This document shows positions 27,311 through 35,029 of a stretch of DNA of 64,000 bases, one piece after another. Source of the DNA: Deltaproteobacteria bacterium (GTDB lineage Bacteria; Myxococcota_A; UBA9160; UBA6930); the NCBI GenBank assembly GCA_016875395.1, contig VGRF01000001.1, forward strand, positions 1-64,000. Direction: 5' to 3'. The position numbers and the translations under genes are program-made. The first letter of the stretch is position 1; each line of letters opens with the position of its first letter. Below the pieces are notes generated by a model. It ran no database searches, was not told the DNA's origin, and saw only the letters and a list, made by a program, of their open reading frames with translations.

Positions 27311-28607
27311 GATTCGCCCGTTTCGGGCGCTGCGATACGACCCTGCGCGCGTCGAGCTCGATCGCGTGCTCGCGCCCGTCTACGACGTGGTCACGCCCGA
27401 AGACCGCGTGCGCTTCTACGAGAAGGATCCGCACAACGCGATTCGCCTCGAGCTGACCAAGGAAGTCGCGCAGGAGGCGAGCACGGACTACTCCGAAGTC
27501 GCGCACACGCTCTCGGCGTGGCGCCGCGACGGCGTGCTGAAGCTCGACGCGCAGCCCGCGCTCTACGCGCTCCGCCAGCGCTTCAGCGCGCCCGACGGCC
27601 GCGCGCTCGCGCGCACGGGCTTCTTCTGCGCGCTTCGGCTCGAGGACTACGCGAAGCGCATCGTGCGTCCCCACGAGCGCACGCTCGCGGGGCCGAAGGC
27701 GGATCGCCTGAAGATCCTGCGCGCGTCGCGCACGAACCTCTCCGCGGTGTTCCTGCTCTACGAGGATCAAGACGGGAAGCTCGACGCACTGCTCGAGCAG
27801 GCGCTCGCCGCAAGCGAGCCGCAGCGCGCGCACGATGCGGGTGGCGTGACGCAAGAGCTCGTGGCGGTGACCGACGCGAACGCGATCGCCGAGGTGCAGC
27901 GCTTCCTCGCGTCGCGTCCGCTCGTGATCGCCGACGGCCATCATCGCTACGAGACGGGGCTCGCGTATCAGGCCGAGCGCCGCGCCTCCGCAAGCGAAGC
28001 GCGCAGCGAGGCGAAGCCGAGCGAAGTTGAACGCGGCAGCGACGCGAGTGCTGATTCCATCTTCGTGTACCTGGCGAACGCGTACTCCGCGGGCTCGCTG
28101 TTGTTGCCGATTCACCGGCTGCTCGTGAAGGCGCCCGCGCCGAGCGAGGCGCGCTGGAGCGAGCTCGCGCGCGCGGGCTGGCAGCACCGCAGCGTGGCGG
28201 CGAGCTCGCCCGCGCAGGTCGAGGCCGCACTGCGCGACGCACTGGCACAGCACACCGGTGCGCCGGCGTTCGCGGCGGACGACGGCAAGGGGCAACTGCG
28301 CGTGTTCTGGAAAGCGGCGAGCGCCGAGCTCTCGATCGAGGTCTTCCACCGCGAGATCGTGGTCGGGTTCTTCGGCCTCGACGAAGCCGCGGTCCGCGAT
28401 GGCGCGGTCGCGTTCCCGAAGGCGATCCAGGAGGCGGCGAAGGACGTGCGCGCGGGCCGCGGCTCGGTCGCGCTCTACCTGAATCCGCTGCGGCCGGACG
28501 ACGTGTTCCGCGTGACCGGCGCCGGCGCGACGCTCCCGCAGAAGTCGACGTTCTTCTACCCGAAGCTGCCGACCGGGCTCCTGTTCCGCTCGCTGGACGA
28601 AAGTTGA
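27303..28607 (+). CDS. DUF1015 family protein
   Basis: 434 residues from GTG 27303, with AGGAGA just upstream inside tsaC. DUF1015 hallmarks: IRPFRALRYDP at the start, APVYDVVTPEDR, DPHNAIRLELTKE, the HERTLAGPKADRLKILRA segment, and VIADGHHRYETGLAY. The family is uncharacterised but widely found near purine and serine genes. Around residue 230 the sequence SASEARSEAKPSEVERGSD is low-complexity, lacks family character and coincides with a dispersed repeat (27989-28025), so it looks like an in-frame insertion in a surface loop. Confidence 0.9.
   Translation: MAEIRPFRALRYDPARVELDRVLAPVYDVVTPEDRVRFYEKDPHNAIRLELTKEVAQEASTDYSEVAHTLSAWRRDGVLKLDAQPALYALRQRFSAPDGRALARTGFFCALRLEDYAKRIVRPHERTLAGPKADRLKILRASRTNLSAVFLLYEDQDGKLDALLEQALAASEPQRAHDAGGVTQELVAVTDANAIAEVQRFLASRPLVIADGHHRYETGLAYQAERRASASEARSEAKPSEVERGSDASADSIFVYLANAYSAGSLLLPIHRLLVKAPAPSEARWSELARAGWQHRSVAASSPAQVEAALRDALAQHTGAPAFAADDGKGQLRVFWKAASAELSIEVFHREIVVGFFGLDEAAVRDGAVAFPKAIQEAAKDVRAGRGSVALYLNPLRPDDVFRVTGAGATLPQKSTFFYPKLPTGLLFRSLDES
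27989..28025 (+). repeat. Dispersed repeat copy inserted in frame in the DUF1015 gene
   Basis: CGCAAGCGAAGCGCGCAGCG (27989-28008) is identical, as reverse complement, to 32148-32167, and its core recurs at 41918-41939 and 25251-25267. The following GAGGCGAAGCCGAGCGAA resembles segments at 38279-38304 and 42827-42852. Here it codes for an Ala/Ser/Glu-rich loop. Confidence 0.6.
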
Positions 28608-28921
28608 GCCGCCGCAGGACGCCGGTTCCGAAGGACCCCGCCCGTGTGGACGGGCGCCGCATCGACCGGGTGCTCGCCGAGCTCGGCTATGACCCGAACG
28701 CGCCGGCCCTCCGCCTGCTGAAGGTATGGGAGAGCGCGGTCGGCCCGGAGATCGCGAAGCACTGCGAGCCCACGGACTGGCAGGGCGGCACGCTCGAGCT
28801 GACGGTCGCGACCCCGGTGTGGGCGCAGCAGGTGGCGCTGCGCAAGCCGATCATCCTGGCCGGCCTCCGGAGCGCGCTCGGAAGCGACGCACCGACGGAC
28901 CTGCGCACGCGAGTCCGCTAA
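28604..28921 (+). CDS. DUF721/DciA-like protein
   Basis: 105 residues from TTG 28604, overlapping the DUF1015 stop by 4 bp. It has the DUF721 core: LLKVWESAVGPEIAKHCEP, then GTLELTVATPVWAQQVALRKP. In other bacteria DUF721 proteins include DciA, which loads the replicative helicase at oriC, while others are linked to RNA or DNA metabolism. The short length here (no long N-terminal tail) fits the minimal domain. Function is inferred from family only. Confidence 0.78.
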   Translation: MSRRRTPVPKDPARVDGRRIDRVLAELGYDPNAPALRLLKVWESAVGPEIAKHCEPTDWQGGTLELTVATPVWAQQVALRKPIILAGLRSALGSDAPTDLRTRVR

Positions 28922-28930
28922 AGAGTTCAC

Positions 28931-29140
28931 ATGCCGAAGCCCGAGAACGAAGTGCACGAGCCGCTCGCAGTCGGACACGCCGGGATCCGCTGCGATTTCT
29001 GCAATCAGATCGTCCCGAGCGTCCGCCGCGTCGCGCTCGACCGCGACTACGAGCGCCTGCTGACCCCGCACAAAGAGCGATACGCGTGCCCGAAGTGCTC
29101 GGCCGCGAAGGACAGCGAGCGGCGGGGCATCGCCCGGTAG
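28931..29140 (+). CDS. Small CxxC-CxxC zinc-ribbon-like protein
   Basis: 69 residues from ATG 28931. Two cysteine pairs, CDFC and CPKC, about 30 residues apart suggest a single zinc ribbon. I do not recognise the family. It follows the DciA-like gene by 9 bp, so it is probably the last gene of that operon. Zinc-binding is an inference from cysteine spacing. It precedes a cluster of zinc-free ribosomal proteins, which may be coincidence. Confidence 0.6.
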   Translation: MPKPENEVHEPLAVGHAGIRCDFCNQIVPSVRRVALDRDYERLLTPHKERYACPKCSAAKDSERRGIAR

Positions 29141-29300
29141 CTCGGTCGCGCGGGAAGGGCTGGCCCCGAGGGGCACGCGCTGAAAACTTCAGGCGCTGCC
29201 TAGCCTTCCCGAAACGTGTCGCCTACTGTGCCGCGCCTTCGCGCCGCCCGGTTCGAGCCCGAACAGGTCGCCGGTCGCGGGCGCAAGTGGAGTGATCTCG

Positions 29301-29606
29301 ATGGCCAAGCTTTCCCAGACGCTGCGCGACAACAAGCGCGCGCGCATGATGAAGAAGTACGCGGCGCGGCGCGCCGACCTGCGCAGCAAGCTGCAAGATC
29401 CGAACGCCTCGCTCGAGGAGAAGTTCGCGGCGCAGGAAGGCTTCGCGAAGCTGCCGCGCAACTCGTGCAAGACGCGCCAGTCGCGCCGCTGCCGCATCAC
29501 CGGCCGCTCGCACGCCGTGTACAGGAAGTTCGGCGTGTCGCGCATCATGCTGCGCGAGATGGCGCTGCGCGGTGAGCTGCCCGGCGTACGCAAGGCGAGC
29601 TGGTAG
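29301..29606 (+). CDS. rpsN: 30S ribosomal protein S14, zinc-independent (long) type
   Basis: 101 residues from ATG 29301. Long form of S14 with [25 protein letters not shown] at the start and [29 protein letters not shown] in the core; it has two cysteines but not the CxxC...CxxC zinc ribbon of the short form. It binds 16S rRNA in the small-subunit head. First of a three-gene unit with rpmE2 (5-bp gap) and rpmB (3-bp gap). In many bacteria such zinc-free versions are under Zur control, but I could not find a Zur box in 29141-29300. Confidence 0.93.
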   Translation: MAKLSQTLRDNKRARMMKKYAARRADLRSKLQDPNASLEEKFAAQEGFAKLPRNSCKTRQSRRCRITGRSHAVYRKFGVSRIMLREMALRGELPGVRKASW

Positions 29607-29611
29607 CCGCC

Positions 29612-29860
29612 ATGAAGGAAGGCATTCACCCCGACTACCACGCGGTGCTGTTCATCGACAGCGCCACCGGCCGCGAGTGGCTCTCGCGCTCGACCCTGAA
29701 GTCGAGCGAGAAGCGCAAGATCGACGGCAACGACGTGCCGGTCGTGCACCTCGACATCTCTGCGGAGAGCCACCCGTTCTGGACGGGTCAGCAGCGCTCG
29801 CTCGACACGGAAGGCCGCGTCGACCGCTTCAAAAAGCGCTACGCGAAGAAGAAGGGCTGA
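29612..29860 (+). CDS. rpmE2: 50S ribosomal protein L31 type B
   Basis: 82 residues. MKEGIHPDYHAVLFIDSATG, then SRSTLKSSEKRKI and HPFWTGQQRSLDTEGRVDRF. This is the type B form: no CxxC zinc ribbon, longer basic tail. It substitutes for the zinc-containing L31 when zinc is scarce. Tightly packed between rpsN and rpmB. Confidence 0.94.
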   Translation: MKEGIHPDYHAVLFIDSATGREWLSRSTLKSSEKRKIDGNDVPVVHLDISAESHPFWTGQQRSLDTEGRVDRFKKRYAKKKG

Positions 29861-29863
29861 GCG

Positions 29864-30145
29864 ATGCCGCGCCGCTGCCATCTCACGGGGTCGAAGGTCC
29901 AGTCGGGCCAGAACGTCTCGCACTCGAACCGCAAGTCGAAGCGCACGTTCGAGCCGAACCTGCAGCGCGTTCACCTGATGAGCGACGCGCTCGGCCGCCA
30001 GGTGCACGTGCGCGTCTCGACGCGCGCGCTGCGCACCGTCACGAAGGTGGGGGGCCTCGACGCGTTCCTGCTCGGCACCGACGACACGAAGCTGCCGCCG
30101 GAGGGGCTGTCGCTGAAGCGCGACATCCAGCGCGCGCTGCGATAG
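29864..30145 (+). CDS. rpmB: 50S ribosomal protein L28
   Basis: 93 residues. N-terminal RRCHLTGSKVQSGQNVSHSNRKSKR is the L28 signature; one cysteine only, so the zinc-independent form. The C-terminus is somewhat longer than in E. coli L28. Third in the rpsN-rpmE2-rpmB unit; rpmG (L33), which often accompanies them, is absent here. Confidence 0.93.
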   Translation: MPRRCHLTGSKVQSGQNVSHSNRKSKRTFEPNLQRVHLMSDALGRQVHVRVSTRALRTVTKVGGLDAFLLGTDDTKLPPEGLSLKRDIQRALR

Positions 30146-30248
30146 CTGCGCACCGATTCGAGGGCGGCCTCGGTGCGTGAGCGCCGAGGCCGTTCGTGTT
30201 TTCGCGCTACGCGCTGAACTAGCGTCGCCGCTCTTCAGGAGGCCCGAA

Positions 30249-31079
30249 GTGAGCACGTACCAGTTCATCCTCGTCGACGATCCGCGCCCGAAGATCCGGC
30301 GCATCACGCTGAACCGCCCGGAGAAGCGGAACGCGCTGAACAACGGCATTCGCGGCGAGATCTTCGCGGCGCTGGAAGCCGCGGACCGCGATCCCGAGGT
30401 TCACGTCTCGATCATTCGCGGCGCGGGCTCGTGCTTCTCCGCCGGCTACGACCTCGGCAGTAACAACGGCGCGAATCAGCCGTTCTTCAGCGCGGGCGGC
30501 GACGGCAACTGGCCGCGCCACGTCGTCGACGGCGCGTTCAAGATCTGGGATCTCGCGAAGCCCGTGATCGCGCAGGTGCACGGCTACTGCCTCGCGGGCG
30601 GCAGCGAGCTGATGAGCGCGTGCGACCTCTGTTACGTGAGCGAGGACGCGAAGATCGGCTACCCGCCGGTGCGCCTGATGAGTCCGCCCGACAACCAGTT
30701 CCACGCCTGGCTCGCCGGAATGCGCAACGCGATGGAGCTGATGCTCACGGGCGACTCGGTCGACGGGCACGAGGCCGTGCGCATGGGCCTCGCGAACCGC
30801 TGCTTCAAGAACGAGGAGCTCGAGACGAAGGTGCTCGACCTGGCGGAGCGCATCGCGAAGATTCCGCCCGACCTGCAGCAGCTGAACAAGCGCTCGATCC
30901 ACCGCGCGATGGAGATCATGGGCATGCGCGCCGCGATCAAGGCGGGCACCGAGATCCAGGCGCTCGCGTTCCACCAGAAGTCGTCGCGCGAGTATCTGAA
31001 GGAGTTCGCGAAGGGCGTGAGTCAAGCGCTCAGCAAGCGCGACGCGCAGTTCGGCGACTATCGCGAGAGGCAGAAGTAG
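30249..31079 (+). CDS. Enoyl-CoA hydratase/isomerase (crotonase) family protein
   Basis: 276 residues from GTG 30249 with AGGAGG just upstream. Crotonase fold: ITLNRPEKRNALNNGIRGEIFAAL, oxyanion-hole segments GSCFSAGYDL and HGYCLAGGSELMSACDL, then YVSEDAKIGYPPVR. It acts on acyl-CoA thioesters in the cytoplasm; the exact reaction is open because the position of catalytic glutamates varies in this superfamily. The stop shares one base with the argC GTG, so the two are co-transcribed despite unrelated roles. Confidence 0.88.
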   Translation: MSTYQFILVDDPRPKIRRITLNRPEKRNALNNGIRGEIFAALEAADRDPEVHVSIIRGAGSCFSAGYDLGSNNGANQPFFSAGGDGNWPRHVVDGAFKIWDLAKPVIAQVHGYCLAGGSELMSACDLCYVSEDAKIGYPPVRLMSPPDNQFHAWLAGMRNAMELMLTGDSVDGHEAVRMGLANRCFKNEELETKVLDLAERIAKIPPDLQQLNKRSIHRAMEIMGMRAAIKAGTEIQALAFHQKSSREYLKEFAKGVSQALSKRDAQFGDYRERQK

Positions 31080-32086
31080 TGGCGGGCGACATCCGCGTCG
31101 GCATTGCGGGGATCAGCGGCTACGGCGGCACCGAGTTGTTACGGCTGTGCGGCGCGCACCCGCGCTTCCGCGTCGCGTACGCCGCGGGCGACAGCAGCGC
31201 GGGGCAGAAGCTCGCGCAGCGCTTCCCCGCGCTCGCGGGCTCGGCGACGGGCGAGGTCGTGATCGAGGCGTTCGATCCGGCGGCGCTCGCGAACGTGGAC
31301 GTGCTGTTCGCGTCGCTGCCCACGGGGAAGTCGCGCGAGCCGCTCGCTCGCGTCGATGCGCGCGTGCGCGTCGTCGACGTCGGCGGCGATCACCGCTTCG
31401 TGGATGGCTGGACGTATGGCCTCAGCGAGCTGCCCGGCCAGCGCGCGAAGATTCGCGGCGCAACGCGCCTCGCGAACCCCGGCTGCTACCCCGCGGCGTC
31501 GCTGCTCGCGCTCGCGCCGCTGCTCCACGCGGGCCTGGTCGAGAGCCAAGGCATCGTGATCGACGCGAAGAGCGGCGTCACCGGCGCGGGCCGCGGCGGC
31601 GCGAGCGACTTCGGCTACGCCGAGACGAACGAGGATGTGTTCGCGTACGGCCTCCACGCGCATGCCCACGTGCCGGAGATCGAGTCGGCGCTCGCGCAGG
31701 TCGCGGGCCGCGCCGCGACCGTCGCATTCACGCCGCACCTCGTGCCGATGTCGCGCGGCATCCTCGCGACTTGTTACGCCCGCCCGCGCGCGGCAGTCAC
31801 CGCGGCGCAGTGCAGCGAGGCGGCGCGCGCGCTCTACGCGAGCGAGCCGTTCGTGAAGGTGCGCGAGGTCGAGAAAGACGGGCGCAGCCCGCACACCGGC
31901 TGGGCGACCGCGACGAACCTGTGCTTCGTCAGCTACGCGGTCAACGCGCGCACCGGCCTCGTCGTCGCCACGGGCGCGATCGACAACCTCGGCAAAGGCG
32001 CCGCGGGCCAGGCCATCCAAAACGCGAACCTGATGTGCGGAATCCCCGAAGTTTCGGGGCTCGAGGGCCTGCCGGTTTGGCCTTGA
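31079..32086 (+). CDS. argC: N-acetyl-gamma-glutamyl-phosphate reductase
   Basis: 335 residues from GTG 31079. NADPH-dependent third step of arginine synthesis. N-terminal Rossmann IRVGIAGISGYGGTELLRL, catalytic Cys in LANPGCYPAAS, KSGVTGAGRGG, and the C-terminal HTGWATATNLCFVSY. It overlaps the crotonase stop by one base. A strong terminator follows at 32249-32285. No other arg gene is nearby. Confidence 0.95.
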   Translation: MAGDIRVGIAGISGYGGTELLRLCGAHPRFRVAYAAGDSSAGQKLAQRFPALAGSATGEVVIEAFDPAALANVDVLFASLPTGKSREPLARVDARVRVVDVGGDHRFVDGWTYGLSELPGQRAKIRGATRLANPGCYPAASLLALAPLLHAGLVESQGIVIDAKSGVTGAGRGGASDFGYAETNEDVFAYGLHAHAHVPEIESALAQVAGRAATVAFTPHLVPMSRGILATCYARPRAAVTAAQCSEAARALYASEPFVKVREVEKDGRSPHTGWATATNLCFVSYAVNARTGLVVATGAIDNLGKGAAGQAIQNANLMCGIPEVSGLEGLPVWP

Positions 32087-32147
32087 TCCCGTGACGGGTT
32101 CGCGCCCCTCCTGGTTTACTCCGCTCCGGCGGCCAAAGCGCCGCCTC

Positions 32148-32167
32148 CGCTGCGCGCTTCGCTTGCG
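32148..32167 (-). repeat. Dispersed 20-bp repeat copy
   Basis: Reverse complement is CGCAAGCGAAGCGCGCAGCG, identical to 27989-28008 in the DUF1015 gene. It lies between argC and its terminator, in non-coding DNA. Confidence 0.6.
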
Positions 32168-32248
32168 TGGGCGGTTGCGGAGATCCAGCTAGGGAACACC
32201 GAGGTCGTTCTGGCCCGCGAGCCGCACGTGAGGGCCCCGGGGACACGA

Positions 32249-32285
32249 ACGCCCCGGCGCTGTCAGGCGCCGGGGCGTCGTTGTT
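32249..32285 (+). terminator. Rho-independent terminator of argC
   Basis: ACGCCCCGGCGC, loop TGTCAG, GCGCCGGGGCGT: a perfect 12-bp GC stem followed by CGTTGTT on the plus strand. It lies between convergent argC and the MaoC gene and probably serves both. A TTGTTAGGG word (32281-32289) overlaps the tail. Confidence 0.85.
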
Positions 32286-32295
32286 AGGGCGAGGC

Positions 32296-32715
32296 TCATC
32301 CGTTGAGGCGGACGATCGCACTCCCCGGCGTCGTGTTCTGGCCCTGCTCGTTCTTCACGAACAGCTCGACTTCGGCCAGCTTCTTCCCGCCTTCTTCCCA
32401 CTTGCGCTTCACGGTGCCGCCGAGCGTCATCTCGAGGTCCGGCTTGTCCATGCCGCGGTACTGGCAGCTGATCTTCTGGATGCGGCCGCCGTGATCGAGC
32501 CAGTTCGACACGAGCTCGCCGAGCGCCGCGTACTTGAAGCGGCCGTGCACGATGATCGAGCCGAGCGCCTTCGACTGCGGGAAGTTGTAGTCGTGGTGCA
32601 GCGGATTGAAGTCGCCGCCGCCCGCCGCGTACTTCACGAGCTGCGTCACGCCGGGCTTCTTCTTCAGCACCGGCAGGGCATCGCCTTCCTTGAACGAGTC
32701 CCACTTGAGGGGCAT
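32296..32715 (-). CDS. MaoC-like hydratase, catalytic-type subunit
   Basis: 139 residues, single hotdog domain. The hydratase-2 motif is present as GGGDFNPLHHDYNFPQSKALGSIIVHG, with the Asp and His that hydrate 2-enoyl-CoA. It lies 91 bp downstream of a second small MaoC-like gene that carries the N-terminal type domain, so the two probably form a heterodimer like mycobacterial HadA/HadB or ChsH1/ChsH2. Substrate chain or ring system unknown. Convergent with argC across the terminator. Confidence 0.87.
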   Translation of the reverse strand: MPLKWDSFKEGDALPVLKKKPGVTQLVKYAAGGGDFNPLHHDYNFPQSKALGSIIVHGRFKYAALGELVSNWLDHGGRIQKISCQYRGMDKPDLEMTLGGTVKRKWEEGGKKLAEVELFVKNEQGQNTTPGSAIVRLNG

Positions 32716-32806
32716 CGCGTTTTCCTTTCGACTTGCCCGCGCCGATCCACTCTGAGGAGTGCCGCTTCAATGCGGAAGCGCGGGGGAGATTGAGATTGTT
32801 AGGGGC

Positions 32807-33295
32807 CTAGTAGAACAGACCCTGCGAGCGCTGCGTCGCGACCACGCGGCCGTGCTGGTTCTTCACGGTCGTGAGGTTCGTGACGATCAGCATCTCGCCC
32901 ATGGCCTTGGTCTCGCGCACGTCGAGGCCCGCGACCTGGCCGGTCACGGTGAGCGTGTCGCCCGCGCAGATGTCCTCGAAGTACTCGGTCTCGGCGCCGC
33001 CATCGAGCACGTTCCTGAGGCCGTGCTCGAGGCGCGGGCCCGGCAGCATCGGGCCGGAGAACGTGTCGTTGGACTTGCCGGGGATGAAGATCGCCGTGCC
33101 GAAGTAGGTCGCCGGCGCGGGCAGGCTGCGATAGCCGGCCTTCTTCGCGGCGGCTTCGTCGAAGTAGACCGGGTCCGTGTACCCGACGCCGCGCGCGAAG
33201 GCGCGCACGCTCGTGGTGGTGACTTCGTGCGTCCACGGCGGCGACTCGACGCCGACCACGGCGCGCATCGCAGGCGTGATCTCGATCTTGGCCAT
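32807..33295 (-). CDS. MaoC-like dehydratase, N-terminal-domain (non-catalytic) subunit
   Basis: 162 residues from ATG 33295, with AGGAGG about 10 bases upstream. It matches the FAS1-like/MaoC_dehydrat_N domain: ARGVGYTDPVYFDEAAAKKAGYRSLPAPATYFGTAIF and FEDICAGDTLTVTGQVAGLDVRETKAMGEMLIVTNLTTV. It lacks the D-x-N-P-x-H hydratase motif, so it probably gives the binding tunnel to the partner encoded by the next gene downstream. A palindromic repeat lies just upstream of its start (33363-33414). Confidence 0.85.
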   Translation of the reverse strand: MAKIEITPAMRAVVGVESPPWTHEVTTTSVRAFARGVGYTDPVYFDEAAAKKAGYRSLPAPATYFGTAIFIPGKSNDTFSGPMLPGPRLEHGLRNVLDGGAETEYFEDICAGDTLTVTGQVAGLDVRETKAMGEMLIVTNLTTVKNQHGRVVATQRSQGLFY

Positions 33296-33362
33296 GCGGG
33301 GGATCCTCCTGAGAAATGGGAAGCGCGCACCGTACACCAGCGTCGGGGCCGGGCGGGCGACC

Positions 33363-33414
33363 GGTCATTCCGGCCGGGCCGAAATGATCGCCCGGTCATT
33401 TCGGCCCGGCCTGA
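33363..33414. repeat. REP-like palindromic element, copy 1
   Basis: GGCCGGGCCGAAATGA (33372-33387) and TCATTTCGGCCCGGCC (33396-33411) are exact inverted repeats separated by 8 bases, each flanked by GGTCATT. The same TTTCGGCCCGGCC core with the same head-to-head layout recurs at 43564-43619. It sits between a crotonase gene end and the MaoC start. Confidence 0.7.
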
Positions 33415-33424
33415 ACGTTCGGCC

Positions 33425-34231
33425 CTACGTCCCGCGGTAGACCGGCGCGCGCTTCTCGGCGAACGCCCGCGGGCCCTCGAGCGCGTCGGCGCTGCGCATC
33501 ACGCCCGCGGAGTTGCGCGCCTCGATCGCGAACGCCTCGGCGAGCGCGACGCCGCTCGTCTCGAGCGCGGTGCGCTTGATCGCGCGCAGTGCGAGCGGCC
33601 CGTTGCGCGCGAGCCGCGCGGCGATCGCCTCCACCGCTGGCATCAGCTCGCTCGGCTCGACGAGGCGATTCACCAGGCCGAGCGCGAGCGCCTCGCTCGC
33701 CGGGATCGGGTCGCCCGTCAGCAGAATCTCCATCGCGCGCGCGAACGGGATCTGGCGCGCGAGGCGCACCATCGAGCCGCCGCCGGGCACGAGCGCGCGC
33801 TGCACCTCGGTCAGCCCGAAGCGCGCGTGCTTCACCGCAAAGCGGAGGTCGCAGGCGAGCATCAGCTCGAAGCCGCCCGCGAGCGCATCCCCGTTGATCG
33901 CGGCGATCAGCGGCTTGTCGAGCGCGAGCTCCTTCATCAGCGCGGCCTGCATCACGCTGGGCTCGGCCAGCACGCGCCGATCCCACTCGTCCTGCGGCTG
34001 CCGGCCGCCCGTCCAGAGCGGCAGCAGCTTCTTCAGGTCGCCGCCGGAGGTGAACATCTCGCTGCCTGCGCCGGTGAGGACGCCGAGGCGCAGTGTGTCG
34101 TCGTCGCGCAGCTCCGTGAGCGCGTCCGCGAGCCGGCAGATCGCCTCGGGGCTCAGCGCGTTCTTCACTGCCGGGCGGTTGAAGGTGATCCAGGCAACGC
34201 CGTCGCGTTTCTCGAAGAGCAGGTCGGCCAT
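33425..34231 (-). CDS. Enoyl-CoA hydratase/isomerase (crotonase) family protein
   Basis: 268 residues from ATG 34231. MADLLFEKRDGVAWITFNRPAVKNALS start, GSEMFTSGGDL and NGDALAGGFELMLACDLRFA for the oxyanion hole and active-site face, then FGLTEVQRALVPGGGSMVRLARQIP. A second crotonase in the neighbourhood, only distantly like the one at 30249. Probably transcribed with the MaoC pair, although the palindromic repeat lies between them. Precise reaction unknown. Confidence 0.9.
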   Translation of the reverse strand: MADLLFEKRDGVAWITFNRPAVKNALSPEAICRLADALTELRDDDTLRLGVLTGAGSEMFTSGGDLKKLLPLWTGGRQPQDEWDRRVLAEPSVMQAALMKELALDKPLIAAINGDALAGGFELMLACDLRFAVKHARFGLTEVQRALVPGGGSMVRLARQIPFARAMEILLTGDPIPASEALALGLVNRLVEPSELMPAVEAIAARLARNGPLALRAIKRTALETSGVALAEAFAIEARNSAGVMRSADALEGPRAFAEKRAPVYRGT

Positions 34232-34303
34232 GCGCGCACCGTAGGGCGATTCGCGCGCACGAGCCGCGCGTGACATACTCGCTGCGCGCCCGCGGAGCTC
34301 ACG

Positions 34304-34969
34304 ATGTCCACCGCCACCGAGATCACGCTGCTCTGGGCCGCCTTCACCGCGACGCACCTCGGCCTCGCGAGCGTGCGCGTCGAGCCGCGACTGCGCGCGA
34401 AGCTCGGCGATGTCGGGTTCCTCGGCCTCTACTCGCTCGTCGCGCTCGCGATCTTCATCCCGCTCGTGCGCCTCTACTTCGCGAACCGCCACGGCGGCGC
34501 GTGGCTGTGGGCGATCGAAGTGGGGACGCCTCTGCGCGCGGCGCTCTACGTCCTGATGACCCTCGGCGTCGTCATGACGGTCGGTTCGATCCTGCGCCCG
34601 AGCCCCGCCGCGCTCGCGCCCGGCGCGAGCAGCGAAGTCGCGGGCCTCTACCGCATCACGCGCCACCCGATGGTGATGGGCCTCGCGCTGCTCTTCGCGC
34701 TGCACCTCGTGCCCAACGCCAGCAGCGCCGACGCCGCGTTTTTCGGCGGCTTCGTCGCCTTCTCGCTCGCCGGCGCGTGGCACCAAGACGCCCGCAAGCT
34801 CCACGCGCCTCCGCCCGGCTTCCGCGAGTTCCACGCGCACACCGCCTTCATCCCCTTCACGCGCGCGGGCTGGCTCCAAGGCGTGAAGGAAATCCCCGCG
34901 CTCGTCTGGTTGTTAGGCATCGCAGCCTCCGCGCTCGCGAGATGGTTCCACCCGCGCGGGCTTTGGTAG
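34304..34969 (+). CDS. NnrU family membrane protein
   Basis: 221 residues with about six transmembrane helices. The loop GLYRITRHPMVMGLALLFALHL is characteristic of NnrU/isoprenylcysteine methyltransferase-like membrane proteins, and WLQGVKEIPALVWLLGIA ends it. NnrU was linked to nitric-oxide metabolism in denitrifiers, but no denitrification genes are near, so role here is open. Divergent from the crotonase. Confidence 0.82.
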   Translation: MSTATEITLLWAAFTATHLGLASVRVEPRLRAKLGDVGFLGLYSLVALAIFIPLVRLYFANRHGGAWLWAIEVGTPLRAALYVLMTLGVVMTVGSILRPSPAALAPGASSEVAGLYRITRHPMVMGLALLFALHLVPNASSADAAFFGGFVAFSLAGAWHQDARKLHAPPPGFREFHAHTAFIPFTRAGWLQGVKEIPALVWLLGIAASALARWFHPRGLW

Positions 34970-35029
34970 TCCGGCAGTCGTCGCGCGCGTTCCGCGACCG
35001 AGGCGCGCTCTGAGCCGTGCGCGCTGCCC

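Noticed and set aside
29141-29300. Zur box before rpsN
   Set aside because: No AT-rich palindrome of the known Zur types is visible.
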